Positions 21,780 to 32,599 of a DNA stretch of 64,000 bases are shown piece after piece. The notes under the pieces were generated by a model. It did not search any database and was not told where the DNA came from. It was given only the letters and a program-made list of their open reading frames with translations. Location: positions 310,001 through 374,000 of the forward strand of contig SWDT01000019.1 of NCBI GenBank assembly GCA_009193035.1, in the 5' to 3' direction. Numbering within the stretch: position 1 is the first letter of the stretch; each line of letters begins with the position of its first letter. The DNA is from Halicephalobus mephisto. Lineage: Eukaryota; Nematoda; Chromadorea; Rhabditida; Panagrolaimidae. Both the position numbers and the translations under genes were made by a program.

Positions 21780-22299
21780 GAATTGTCAGAAGTTATTGTT
21801 AATTATTTTTTGTATTGTTTGATTAATTAAGAAGCTTATGGTTTGCAAATCACTGGCTTGATCACGGGGGAGTTTTAACCCTTTTTAACTTTTAACTTAA
21901 GAAGCTTCAGAAACCATTGGAAAAAACTCTGTAGGAACGCGTTTGCCATAGTCACCAACCTTCAATGAGGATGTCTTGTAATCTAAAATCACGTCATCCT
22001 GTCAATGCTAGAACGAAATGATAATGTTTGATTGCTCGAATAAATCGAGGAGTTACCATATGGGGAAGACCAGTCAATTAAAGAACCACGTCAAATTTCT
22101 TTATAAAATTTACATTTAAAAAATCACAATTTTTGATTTGGTAAAAATTGCGAAATGTAACGCAATCGTCGAATTTTTCATGGATATTTCGTATTTTTGA
22201 CGAAAATGTAACTTAATAGTGACGATTCGCATCTGTTACTGAATTAAAATTTTTTTTTGTGTATGTAATAGTGTTTTATCATTATCTCTTTTGTATCGG
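21780..22299. other. Intergenic DNA
   Basis: This contains the trailer-only third copy mentioned above and a block at 22100-22240 similar to the 8221-8720 repeat (GATTTTTGACGAAAA...AATAGTGACGATT). No gene is seen. Confidence 0.4.
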
Positions 22300-22700
22300 A
22301 GTTATTAAAATCACTATCCAAAACAGCTCCAGTGAATTTTGGATAATGTCCATTATAAACTCAAATCAGTTTTTTAGCTACTATCCATTTTCCCTTTGGA
22401 TAGTGATTAGAGTCCTTTTAATCAGTATTCAGTTTTCCTTTTAGAATTGTTGAAACTACTATCCTAAAAGTAGCTCCAATGAAAACTATGGATAGTGTCT
22501 AATTGCAACTGAAATCCAACTTTTTCAATCACTATCCGCTTTTCTTTGAATAGTGATTAGTTTTTCAGTCACTATTATTCTCTATTGTATTAATTCAAGT
22601 CACTATCCAAAAAGCAGTTTCAATGAAAACTATGGATAGTGTCTAATTGCAACTGAAATCCAACTTTTTCAGTCACTATCCGCTTTTCTTTGAATAGGAA
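22300..22700. repeat. Cluster of CACTATCC/GGATAGTG hairpin repeats
   Basis: At least eight CACTATCC or GGATAGTG words occur with CAGCTCCAATGAAAA-like spacers, the same family as at 12190-12610. A block (AACTATGGATAGTGTCTAATTG...) is duplicated at 22490 and 22633. Confidence 0.75.
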
Positions 22701-23032
22701 CTCCCATTGTTTTCTTTCTTTCTCTTCCTCGTATAATTCCAGACTACTATATTCGAAATAGAAACCACCAGACCCTGAGGTGATTAAAAATGCACTCTAC
22801 GAACCGGAAACATAATGAGTAATGTGTACTCTTGCGTAACAACCCTATTGTTGATCATAAGCGTGATAAATCTACAAAAGGCAGAATAAGCAATGGAAAA
22901 TTAAAGAAAGGAGAATACGTGATTGATGACCCAAAAACAGGCGTCTCTCGCTGACACCGATGATGAATGGCATTCAGGCAACTAAGCTTTGTGTTTGTTG
23001 AATTGTCTTTCATCTTCTTCCAAGATTTGCTA

Positions 23033-26000
23033 ATGTTCCAATTATTGATCATCTTCACTTGTCTTTTATCGCTTATTATCCAAGATGACGCTCAGTTAAC
23101 CAGCAACTGCCCTCTCCCGACAGCTTATCCAAGGCCCAAGTATTGTAGGAAATCCTGTATCAGCGATCAAAACTGCAAAAAAGCAAATAAAAGATGTCTT
23201 TGTGATGGCGAATGCGGCAAAAGTTGCGTCAACCCAGGTAAGGATATCGATTAGGATAGTGACTGAAATAACAATTTAAAAATTTATAAAAATAACAACT
23301 TAATAGTGACTAAAGTACTCATAAATAATAATTTCATAATAACTTGAATAGTGACTGGAATAATAATTTCATAGTGACTAGGATAGTGACTGTAATAATA
23401 TTTTTAAAATTTGCAGAAATAAACTTTCAAAATTTACATAAATAAAACCTTCACAATGATCTTAATAATGACTAATGTTAAATAGAATAGTGTCTGCGGT
23501 CTTGATTTCTACAGTAACTTGAACATCAACTGTGTTGTCCATTTGGATAGTGACTAAAAAATTCTCGAAAAGTGATTTAAAAAAATAGGTTTTTGACTTG
23601 AATATTTAGTGAATAGTGACTCAGACAGAGCTGTTAAGTTTTCGAAATCTTCAATTTCCAAATCGGATTAATTCGGTTCGAATTCGAAATTTCCAAATCG
23701 AATTAATTTGAAATTTATTCCAAAATTCGAAAACCAACAATTCTGGATTTGATTAATTTCCTATCTAGTGACGAGAAACGTCAATTTTCGGATCGAAATT
23801 CGAATCAAATTTGAACTGATTTCGAAAATCAAAGGATTAGAATTCGAATTGGATTGATTAGGATCCGCAAGTTGAAGATTCTGGAAAGTGAACAACTCTG
23901 ATAGTGATTAATTCAATTCCAGCAGCGACCTGTCATCCTCTCGTCGATCTCCCGAATGGATTCGTCAGAACTCCACCAGACTTCGCCTTCGATTCCAACG
24001 TGGAGTACGGATGCAATTCGGGTTACGTGCTCATCGGGCCCTCCCAGAGACGATGCCAAGGAAACAGAGAATGGAGCGGGACGAAACCGATTTGTCGACC
24101 GCAATGTGAGTTTTTCTTTTTTAGATTGTTCAAAAACCGGGAATGCCATAATTGCCTTTTTTGTTCATTGGATGATATCGCGCTTTTTTCAATATATTGA
24201 AACAGAAAAAGGCAAAAAATCTAACCTGGAGCTGGCAAGAATCGAACTCGCGACCTCTCCCATGCTAAGGGAGCGCTCTACCACTGAGCCACAGCCCCGG
24301 CGGGAAGGTGACGCCGCGAGCATTAGAGATTCTCACTGGTTTTCGCACAAAAAAATCAAAATTACTTCTAATCCGGTTTTCTGCAATTTTATCCAATTTC
24401 GCTCCTCTCCATCCATATCATCTTGATTAAAACGCAATCGTTCAGTAAAATGCGGACCTCCTCCCGAACTACCCTACGCCCATCACAACGGAAACTCTTT
24501 CGACGGACAATACGACGTCGACAGCGAAGTCCACTATTCTTGTGTCACTGGATATCAGCGGTTCTCCAACAAGGAATTGCCGATAGCAAAGTGTTTACTG
24601 AACAGAAAACATGTGGCTCAATGGTTCGGTCCGGATCTGAGGTGTGCCGCCAGAAGCTGTCCAGACCCAGGAACGCCGTTCAACGGATATAGAAGAGGAG
24701 AGCTCTTCCAGTACCCGCACAGTGTAGAATTCTCTTGTGCCGTCGGATTCAGACTAGAAGGATCAAGAACCAGGAAATGCACAGCCAAAGGAGAGTGGAC
24801 TGGAGATCCTGCTGTCTGCAAACGTGAGTTTTTAAATTTTCATACGTAAAATTTTTCCAATAATTATCCATAAATCGGATTTTTTGTTCAATTTTTGCCG
24901 AATTTGCAACATTTGGAAGGATTTTGATATATGGAAGGTTATTTTTAACAATGAAAAAAGACCGAAATTTCTTGTTTAGGTATTTTTAAATTCGGGACTT
25001 TTCCGATATATGAAAACTTATTTCTCAGTAATTAGATGTAAATGAGATGTTTTCTTCGTTTATTGTTGGATTTGGAACTTTTTTGATATATGAAATAATC
25101 TGTTTTTAGCGACCGAATGTCCTCGTCCATCCGACCCTCTTCACGGGACCGTCCTCGGCAGTTCATTGACTTACCAATCGCTCGTTACTTATTCTTGCAA
25201 TGAAGGATACAGACTAGTCGGACAGGTCCAGAGAATCTGTCTTGCTGAGGGCATCTGGGCTGGACATGAACCTAGATGCGAAGAAATCCGCTGTCCTTCT
25301 CTTCCTGTCCTCCACAACGGCTACATCGAGGGAGAAGACACTAATTTCGGGAGCATGGTGGTTTTCCGATGTTTAGAATCCATGTCCCACATCGGAGCTC
25401 CTTATGCAAAATGCGAGGAGAACGGACAGTGGTCCCATGTGATGCCCAAGTGTCTCGCCGGATGCAGAATCCCGTCCATCCACAGCGGAAAAGTCGAAAA
25501 TTTCAAACCTAATGAACTAATCCCCCACGGTGGTTCTGTAAATATTATCTGCAACCCCAAACACGAAACTAAAGAAGATTCCATGGTGACTTGTCACAAC
25601 GGAACCTGGAGTCACGTTCCCTCCTGTTCCCCCATCAGATGCCGCATCTGGCCCGGCAGAATCTCGAATGCTAAAGTAATTTTTACAAAATCCATGCACG
25701 GAGCCGTCGCAAAATACGTCTGCAGACACGGATACCGACCGAGCACCGACAACAACCTCGTCAAATGTTTGTTCGGACAGTGGATCAGAGAAGGACCTCC
25801 GTTCAAATGCATTGCAAGTAAGTTTTTTACTTTTACACTAATACTGCCAATATTTAAAAAATAATCACTATTTTCTGTTTTTTATTAAAGTTGTCAAAAA
25901 TATTGAAAATCAACTCCGATGAGGTATTGGATAGTGTCTACTTTCAACTGAAATTCGGTTTTTTAAATTACTATTTATTTCTTGGATAGTGACTCAAAAT

Positions 26001-29000
26001 TTTCCTTTTGGTTATTATCCAGAAAGACAACTCCAGTAAAGTCTGGATAGTGACTCAAAATTTTCCTTTTCGTTATTATCCAGAAAGACAACTCGAGTAA
26101 TGTCTGGATAGTGACTGGGTGTAATAGATATTATACACTATCCGTTCTCTATTGAAGCTGTCAAAATCACTATCCTAAAAGACAACTCCAATAAAGTCTG
26201 GATAGTGTCCATTTTCGTTTGGATAGTGATTCAGTTTATTCTGTCAGTCACTATTCAAAAATACTCCAAAGAAAAATGGATAGTGATCGATTGTTGGTAA
26301 TTTTGAATATCTTCTAACTTTAGTGTCCTGTGATCATCCGACGAAGAAATTTGGAACCCTTGATGGAGGTCAGATTCTTCTGGAAGGACAAATGGGGGCC
26401 TACGATTACGCCCATTATATCTCGAGAGTTCCGGAGGGCCGGGCCATCACGTTCCAGTGCAACAAGGGAAATCGTCTAATTGGTAATTTGAGGGGAAATT
26501 AGTGTATTGAATAATTATTCGTCCAGGAGCTTTTTCAGGTCCGCCTAAGGCGACATGTGTTAACGGAATCTGGATGCCGGACGTCAAGCCTAAATGCGTC
26601 TCACAACGACATCCGGCGATGGAAGGACAGATAATCTGGGACAGGGTCAAGAGGGAAGCCAATCCTCTCGGGGGCGGATTCTCGGCCACCAGACCTTGTG
26701 AGAATTTAGAGAACGACGAATCCAGAAGAGTCGTCTACACCAAAGACCAGAGAGAATTAATCGTAAGTCACCACAGGTAATTCGGAATCACGTCCAACTG
26801 AGCGCAATCAACGCGTAAAAACCGTCAATTACGGTATTCATATATTGGATTCTAACCGAGTAAAATCAACAGTATGATTGTAATCCGAAGAAAACTGATC
26901 TTAATTGAATACAACAGACATGTTTGCATCTTGTTAATTACAGAAAAAAATGGTTCGAACGTGTTGATTATATTCAATTAAGACCAATCTTCTTCGGATT
27001 ACAATTATACTGTTAATTTTACTCAGTCAGAATCCAATATATGAATACCGTAATTGACGGTTCTTACGCGTTGATTGCGCTCAGTTGGACGTGATTCCGA
27101 ATTACCTGTGACCTCATAGGGACCTCAGAGACACCACTGTCACAGATTGTTTGTAGACCAGGATTCCGGATTCCTGAGGGCGCCTCAGAAGGCGCTTCTA
27201 CTTGCAGAAATGGGGCCTGGCACCCCAAGCCTCCCCTCTGTGAACCCAAAAGTTGCAAAATCCCCTCGAGACTTCATGCTTTTTTTCTTCAAACAGAAAC
27301 AGCGAAAATTCTCCAAAGTGGTGATGAAATACCCCATTCCTACAGTATCCGACTTGTTTGCCTGAGGGGCTTCCATGTGGTCGGGAATTCTGTTTTAGAA
27401 TGCTTCCAAGGAACAATGATCCAACAGCTTGGAGAATGCAAAGCCAGAGGCTGTGGTCTTCCTACAGTAAGAGGAGGACGGTTTATCACGGGAAAAGGAA
27501 GACTGAAACACGGCGAATCTGTCGTCCTCAAATGCGAAGGTTACGAAGAAACTGTAAAATGCAATTTCGGACAACTTTCACCTGCTCCAATCTGCAATAA
27601 AAACGGTGAAAAAATTTAAAATTAATTAAAAAAGGAAATTTTCGAAGCTTCTTAAATCTTATAGAATTCTGTGGGAATTTTTAGAATCTCCTAGAATTTG
27701 ATGTTTTCCGAAATTTTATTGGAAGTTCTAAAATCTTCCAGAATCCAGTAGAAGGTTCTAGAATTTCGTAGATATGTTTAGAAACTGGAAATTTAATGAA
27801 AGATTTTAGAATCTTCTGAAGTTTTGTCAGATTTCCTAGAATCTCCGAGAAGTTAATACAAGATTCTAGAATCTTTTGGTTTTGTCAGATTTTCTAGATT
27901 CTCCGAAAAGTTAATATAAGATCCTAGAATCTTTTGGTTTTGTTGAAATTCCTAGAATCTCCGAAAAGATAATATAATATTCTAGAATCTTTTGAAACTT
28001 TCTTAAAATTCCTAGAATCTCCGAGAAGTTAATACAAGATTCTAGAATCTTCTGAAGTTTTGTCAGATTTTCTAGAATCTCCGAAAAGTTAATATAATAT
28101 TCTAGAATCTTTTGGTTTTGTTGAAATTCCTAGAATCTCTGAGAAGTTAATATAATATTCTAGAATCTTTTGAAACTTTCTTAAAATTCCTAGAATCTCC
28201 GAGAAGTTAATACAAGATTCTAGAATCTTCTAAAGTTTTGTCAGATTTTCCAGAATCTTCGAAAATTTAGTAAAATCTAGAAGTTCCTAAAATTTAATAG
28301 AATCTTCAAAAACCCAGTGAAAAATTGTGATATCTTTGTAAAGCTTGTAGAATATGCTGGAAATTTTCCAAACATTCTAGAATTCGATCGAAATTTTTGA
28401 AATTCTTCCAAACTTTGAATTCTAAAAAATTCTAGAAATTTACATTGAAAAAATTTTGAAATTTTTAATTTTTATAATGTAATTTTAGAAAATTCTCATT
28501 GTTTGCCTCCGAACGACAGATCCCAGCCGGCTCTGATCTACCTAAACAGGAGTCGGGAAGAGACGCTTTTCCTCGACAGATTTCAGTCCGTTTATCCCAA
28601 TGGAACGATTATCCAGTACCACTGTCCAGAATCCCCGATGCGACCAGAAGCCGGAGCAATCGAATGCCAGAACGGCGAATGGATCAGTCGTCTTTTACCT
28701 TGTGGTAAGTTGTTCGTTGAAAAATTTCAAAAATGTTTAATTTTCATATATGAATTTTTACTTTTTTAAATTTACTTTTTTTTTTACTTTTTTAAATTTA
28801 CTTTTTTTTTTTAAATTTTTGTTTTTTAGTGAATGTGAATCGGACTTTGCCGCAGATAAAAAGAAGATTCGATCCTTCTCTCTGTCCTCCTCCCGAATTG
28901 GATCTGAAGTACGTTGCTATGAATCTGGATCAATGGCAACTTCATCGGAATTCCTTTTTTCCTCATGGCACTTTGTTGGAAATTGGATGTTCGAGTTACA

Positions 29001-31356
29001 ATCCGCCAGAACGGCATTCCTTCTGGCGTTGTCGAAGGGGAAAATGGCAAGTCAAGGGTCTGATGCCGGACTGTCCTTCTGAAGACCAACTTTGCGATTT
29101 TAAATTGGATTTTTCATCTAGAGTTTCGATTTTTCATCAACAAAGTAGGAGATTTGTGACGTTCAATCAACGATTCAATCAAGGCTCAAAGTTGCTTTTC
29201 ACGTGCGTAAATCACTTCATGGACCAGTTGAGGGGGTCCACCGAAGTCGTCTGCAAAGGAAAAGGAGAGTGGACCCCGAGACCGCCTTACTGCGTTCCAT
29301 TGAATCCTTTCCACAACGACTGTGAGTTTTTCAAGTTTTTGGATTGAATTAAAATCTCGTAGAAGTTCCTAGAATCTAGCAAGAGATTCAATAATTTCTT
29401 AAACTTTTAGAAACATTTTTGGATTTTGTAGAATATCTTTGAAATTTTTAAGTTCCTAGAACCGAACGCAAAAATCTGAAATTTTCTAAATTCTTCGAGG
29501 AAATTTAAGTTTTAAATTATCCTCAATATTTTTAGGATTTTCTCTAATTTTTAAAAAATTTCCAGAATTTTGAAATTTTCTAAATTCTTGGAGGAAATTC
29601 TAGAGTCCTCCAGAATGTTTTAGAAATTTCTGGAATTCAGTAAACATTCTCAAATTTTTAGGATACTTTCTAGAATCTTCTAGAAGTTTCCAGAATCTTA
29701 GAGAGAATTCTGAAACTTTCTAAATTCTTAGAAATTCTAATCTTCCAGAATATCCTAAAAAATTCCTGGAATCCAGTAGATTTTTAAATTTCTAAATTTT
29801 TGGAGAAGCTTCTAGAATCTAACGAACTGAATTGTGATATATGAAATCTTGAAGTTTTTAATATTTTTAAAAAGCTCCAAAATTCGTATTAGAATTGTTT
29901 TGTAACAATTTGTAATTTTTAAAATTACAACTTTCAGCTGGTCCTCCTCCGATCCACTTTGCCGTTGAAGACGGTCCTTATACAGTATCCCCCGAGAACG
30001 ATTTAGTTGTCAACAGATCGGCTACCGTACACCTGTATTGTCTCTTCCCGAAGTCGTTAGGCCAACCCAGATGGGAAACGACTTCGACTTACCGTAGTTT
30101 TCCTCAGAGTTGGCAGACCGGAGTCCATCCACAGTACCTCCAGAACGATGCTTATACAGTAATTTTTCTACAGTAATTTATATTTTTAAATTTCTTTCAG
30201 TTGACAATTACGGTAGCTCAACCAGAAGACAGTGGAGCTTATCATTGTGTCCTCCCTGATCACAGAAGGACCGTAATCCATCTGGTCGTCAACGAAGAAA
30301 CTTGTCAAGAACTGTCTCCGTCGAATAACCTCAGAATTGTCTACACCAGTAAATCCCTTTTCCCAGGAACAATTGCCCAATTTTCCTGTAATCCCGGTCA
30401 TCAACTCCACGGTCCGCCGTCCATCGTCTGTCTCGCCGGAGGCAGATGGTCCAAATTTCCTCCCAGATGTATAGGTATTTTTTATTTTTATAAAATCCTA
30501 AAATTGAGGTTATATCCTGGACACTTATATTGTAATTCTAACTACTTTAAATCAGAAAACTTCAAAAACATCCTTGAGATCCTGGGGTTTTCGAGAAGTT
30601 TCTGACAGAATCCAGTAGATTTCGTAATTTTCCAGTTTTTTTGAGTCTGGAATATTCTAAGAATTTTACAAATTGTGGAATCTTCCAGAAGTTCCTACGA
30701 TCGTTTCGAATTTTTCTTTAAATTTTAGGAGATTCTAGAATCTTCTACAAAAATTTAACCTCAAAAAGTAACGAATTTTTTCAGCTACTCAATGTCCCCC
30801 TCTGCCTGTGGATGACTATAGACTTGCGTTGTCAGTCACATCCTTCAGATTCGGCGGAATTGCTCATTATTCCTGTTCCGAAGGTTTCTCCGTCAACGGT
30901 TCGAGTACTCTTCACTGTGGATCCAATGGCAAATGGTCTGATACACCATCTACTTGTCAACCTGTTACTTGTCCAAGACCTCCATTACCCGAGCACGGTC
31001 ACATTGTCGAATCCCCCTCCCTTGGCCCCAGAAAAGTCTACAAAGACGGCGACGTCGTCATCTACTCCTGTTCCAGTGGCTACATGTTAACCGGTAGCGA
31101 TTTCAGCATTTGCCAAAGATCCGGGAGATGGAGTAAACTTCAAGCAAAATGTCAGCCATACTGTAGATTCCCCGGAAAACCAGAAAACGGAGAAAGTACC
31201 ACAGAACCCAGGGAGTACTACCTCCTTAGGGAAAAAGTAGTTTTCTACTGTAATAAACTAGATTACAAGCTCTCGGGGGAGAACGTCCTCGAGTGCCAAA
31301 GCGGGGGGACGTGGTCTCGTCCTGTTCCTAGATGCGTCAAATCAAGGCATCAATAA
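23033..31356 (+). CDS. Large secreted WAP/CCP/Ig protein, LEV-9/Hasp-like with a Hig-like C-terminal half
   Basis: Exons: 23033-23237, 23923-24105, 24446-24823, 25110-25817, 26324-26482, 26539-26762, 27131-27605, 28489-28704, 28830-29321, 29938-30158, 30201-30474 and 30785-31356. All phases agree, giving 1368 residues. The order is: signal peptide ([14 protein letters not shown]), an eight-cysteine WAP-like domain, CCP/sushi domains 1-8, a furin-type site RVKR (codons 26643-26654), CCP 9-14, an Ig domain (Cys in HLYC and AYHC), CCP 15-18, then stop. There is no membrane anchor, so it is secreted. C. elegans LEV-9 (WAP plus eight CCPs) is an extracellular scaffold that clusters acetylcholine receptors at the neuromuscular junction and is proteolytically processed; fly Hasp is related. 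The Ig-plus-CCP second half recalls fly Hikaru genki. The start is the first ATG after an ATTCAG acceptor; an in-frame ATG at 22967 would add 22 residues. The acceptor of exon 7 (CCTCAGAG) is the only phase-compatible choice seen and is the weakest junction. Confidence 0.85.
24227..24298 (-). tRNA. tRNA-Ala (AGC)
   Basis: On the minus strand the sequence starts GGGGCTGTGGCTCAGTGG and folds as a complete cloverleaf: acceptor GGGGCTG/CAGCTCC, anticodon stem CTCCC/GGGAG around TTAGCAT (anticodon AGC), T loop TTCGATT and discriminator A. It lies antisense in intron 2 of the CCP gene (24106-24445). It needs post-transcriptional CCA addition as usual in eukaryotes. Confidence 0.95.
25910..26300. 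repeat. CACTATCC/GGATAGTG hairpin cluster in a CCP-gene intron
   Basis: This is the intron between exons 4 and 5 of the CCP gene. GGATAGTG and CACTATCC alternate, with AAGACAACTCCAGTAA spacers. It is the same family as at 12190, 22300 and 23250-23650. Confidence 0.7.
26772..27110. mobile_element. MITE (copy A), nearly perfect inverted repeat, inside an intron
   Basis: 339 bases begin CACAGGTAATTCGGAATCAC and end with its complement. The two arms pair over almost their whole length, with a small unmatched centre around 26930. It fills the intron between exons 6 and 7 of the CCP gene: the donor GTAAGTCAC lies directly before the element and the acceptor 20 bases after it. A diverged second copy is at 59957-60299. 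No transposase frame is present, so it is non-autonomous. Target duplication is unclear (AC on both sides at most). Confidence 0.85.
27640..28280. repeat. Intronic ~60-base TTCTAGAA-type tandem repeat
   Basis: The intron between exons 7 and 8 of the CCP gene is largely made of a unit of about 58-60 bases of the form AGAATCTCCGAGAAGTTAATA...AGATTCTAGAATCTT. A related but more degenerate array fills the intron at 29350-29830. Confidence 0.75.
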
Positions 31357-31400
31357 AAAGTTATTCTTCTCAAATTGAAAACAGACAAACCCACAAAACA

Positions 31401-32581
31401 TTAAACCTCGAACTGAGTATAAACCTCATTGGTCTGACGGGCAACACAGATAAAAGTTGTCCTTTTGGGTAGTTCCTTCAGTTTGGCTGCTCCAGTATAA
31501 GTACAAGCCGAACGAAGACCACCAAGAATATCTAAAACAGTTGCATTGGCATCTCCACGATATGGAATTTGGATAGTTTTTCCTTCACTAGCTCTGTATT
31601 CTGCAACACTTCCATGATGCTTCTTCATCGCTGTATCAGAACTCATTCCATAGAAGAGCTTGTACATCTTCCCATTTTTCTCGATGATTTCTCCACCAGA
31701 TTGATCATGACCAGCAAACATTCCACCAAGCATGACAAAATCAGCACCAGCTCCGAAAGCTTTAGCAACGTCTCCTGGATTCGTACAGCCTCCATCAGAC
31801 ATAACATGACCCCCAAGACCATGAGCAGCATCGGCACATTCTAGAACGGCAGAAAGTTGAGGGTAACCGACTCCCGCCTTCTTGCGAGTAGTACAGACAG
31901 ATCCCGGACCAATTCCGACCTAAAAGTAACTATAAATATTGCCTAAAATAACTTCCTCACCTTAACAACATCAGCACCAGACAAGATCAATTCTTCAACC
32001 ATTTCACAAGTGACAACATTACCAGCAAAAATGGTATGTTTGTCAAATCTTTCTCTAACTCTACGGATGAAGTTGACAAAACTCTCAGAATATCCGTTAG
32101 CTACATCGAGACAGATGTATTGAAGCTCGGGGATTTTCTCAATGATTGTTACTAACTTTTGGAAATCCGCATCTGAAGAACCCGCAGAAATTGCTACATG
32201 ATTCAAAACCTAGAAATACTTCATATATAGAAAATTGACATCCCCAAACCTTTGAGTCCTTGTTCTTCTCAGCAAAATCAGTCCATTCCTCCACAGCGTA
32301 ATGCTTATGGATAGTAGTGAACAAGGTATGTCCAGCGAGTACTTTGGCCATGTCGAACGTTCCAACAGTATCCATGTTGGAAGCAACAATCGGGATACCT
32401 TCATAATGGCCCTTGGAGTTACGAAAATCATATCTAGGACAAAATTCGTAAATAAAATAATGAAAAATAAATCTTACTCCTTAGTCAGAACTACTTCAGC
32501 ACGACTTTTCAATGTAGATCTCTTTGGCCGAAGCATAACATCGGCAAAGTCGAGCTTCTTATCCATTTCAATTCGAGGCAT
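31401..32581 (-). CDS. GMP reductase
   Basis: Exons 32581-32478, 32433-32250, 32209-31961 and 31919-31401 join cleanly to 351 residues, the normal length. The enzyme reduces GMP to IMP with NADPH, releasing ammonia, in purine interconversion; it is cytosolic and tetrameric. Features seen: N-terminal MPRIE...[11 protein letters not shown], the [13 protein letters not shown] segment, the catalytic loop [11 protein letters not shown] with the nucleophilic Cys, then [16 protein letters not shown], and the flexible flap with GMSS near the end. The closest relatives are animal GMPR rather than IMP dehydrogenase: there is no CBS domain pair and the length is short. Its start faces the glutaredoxin-like gene about 1.5 kb away. 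Confidence 0.96.
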
Positions 32582-32599
32582 CTTCGATACAATTAGTTT

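Noticed and set aside
22815..22889. 24-residue frame resembling a signal peptide just upstream of the CCP gene
   Set aside because: It ends in a stop with no donor in frame; the CCP gene has its own signal peptide at 23033.
24127..24426. Open frame across the second intron of the CCP gene
   Set aside because: It reads through the donor and the antisense tRNA-Ala; the peptide [18 protein letters not shown] is a typical translated tRNA.
26574..26780. Reading exon 6 of the CCP gene through GTAAGT to a second donor at the MITE edge
   Set aside because: It ends in phase 2, which no acceptor right of the MITE completes; the GTAAGT donor in phase 0 does fit.
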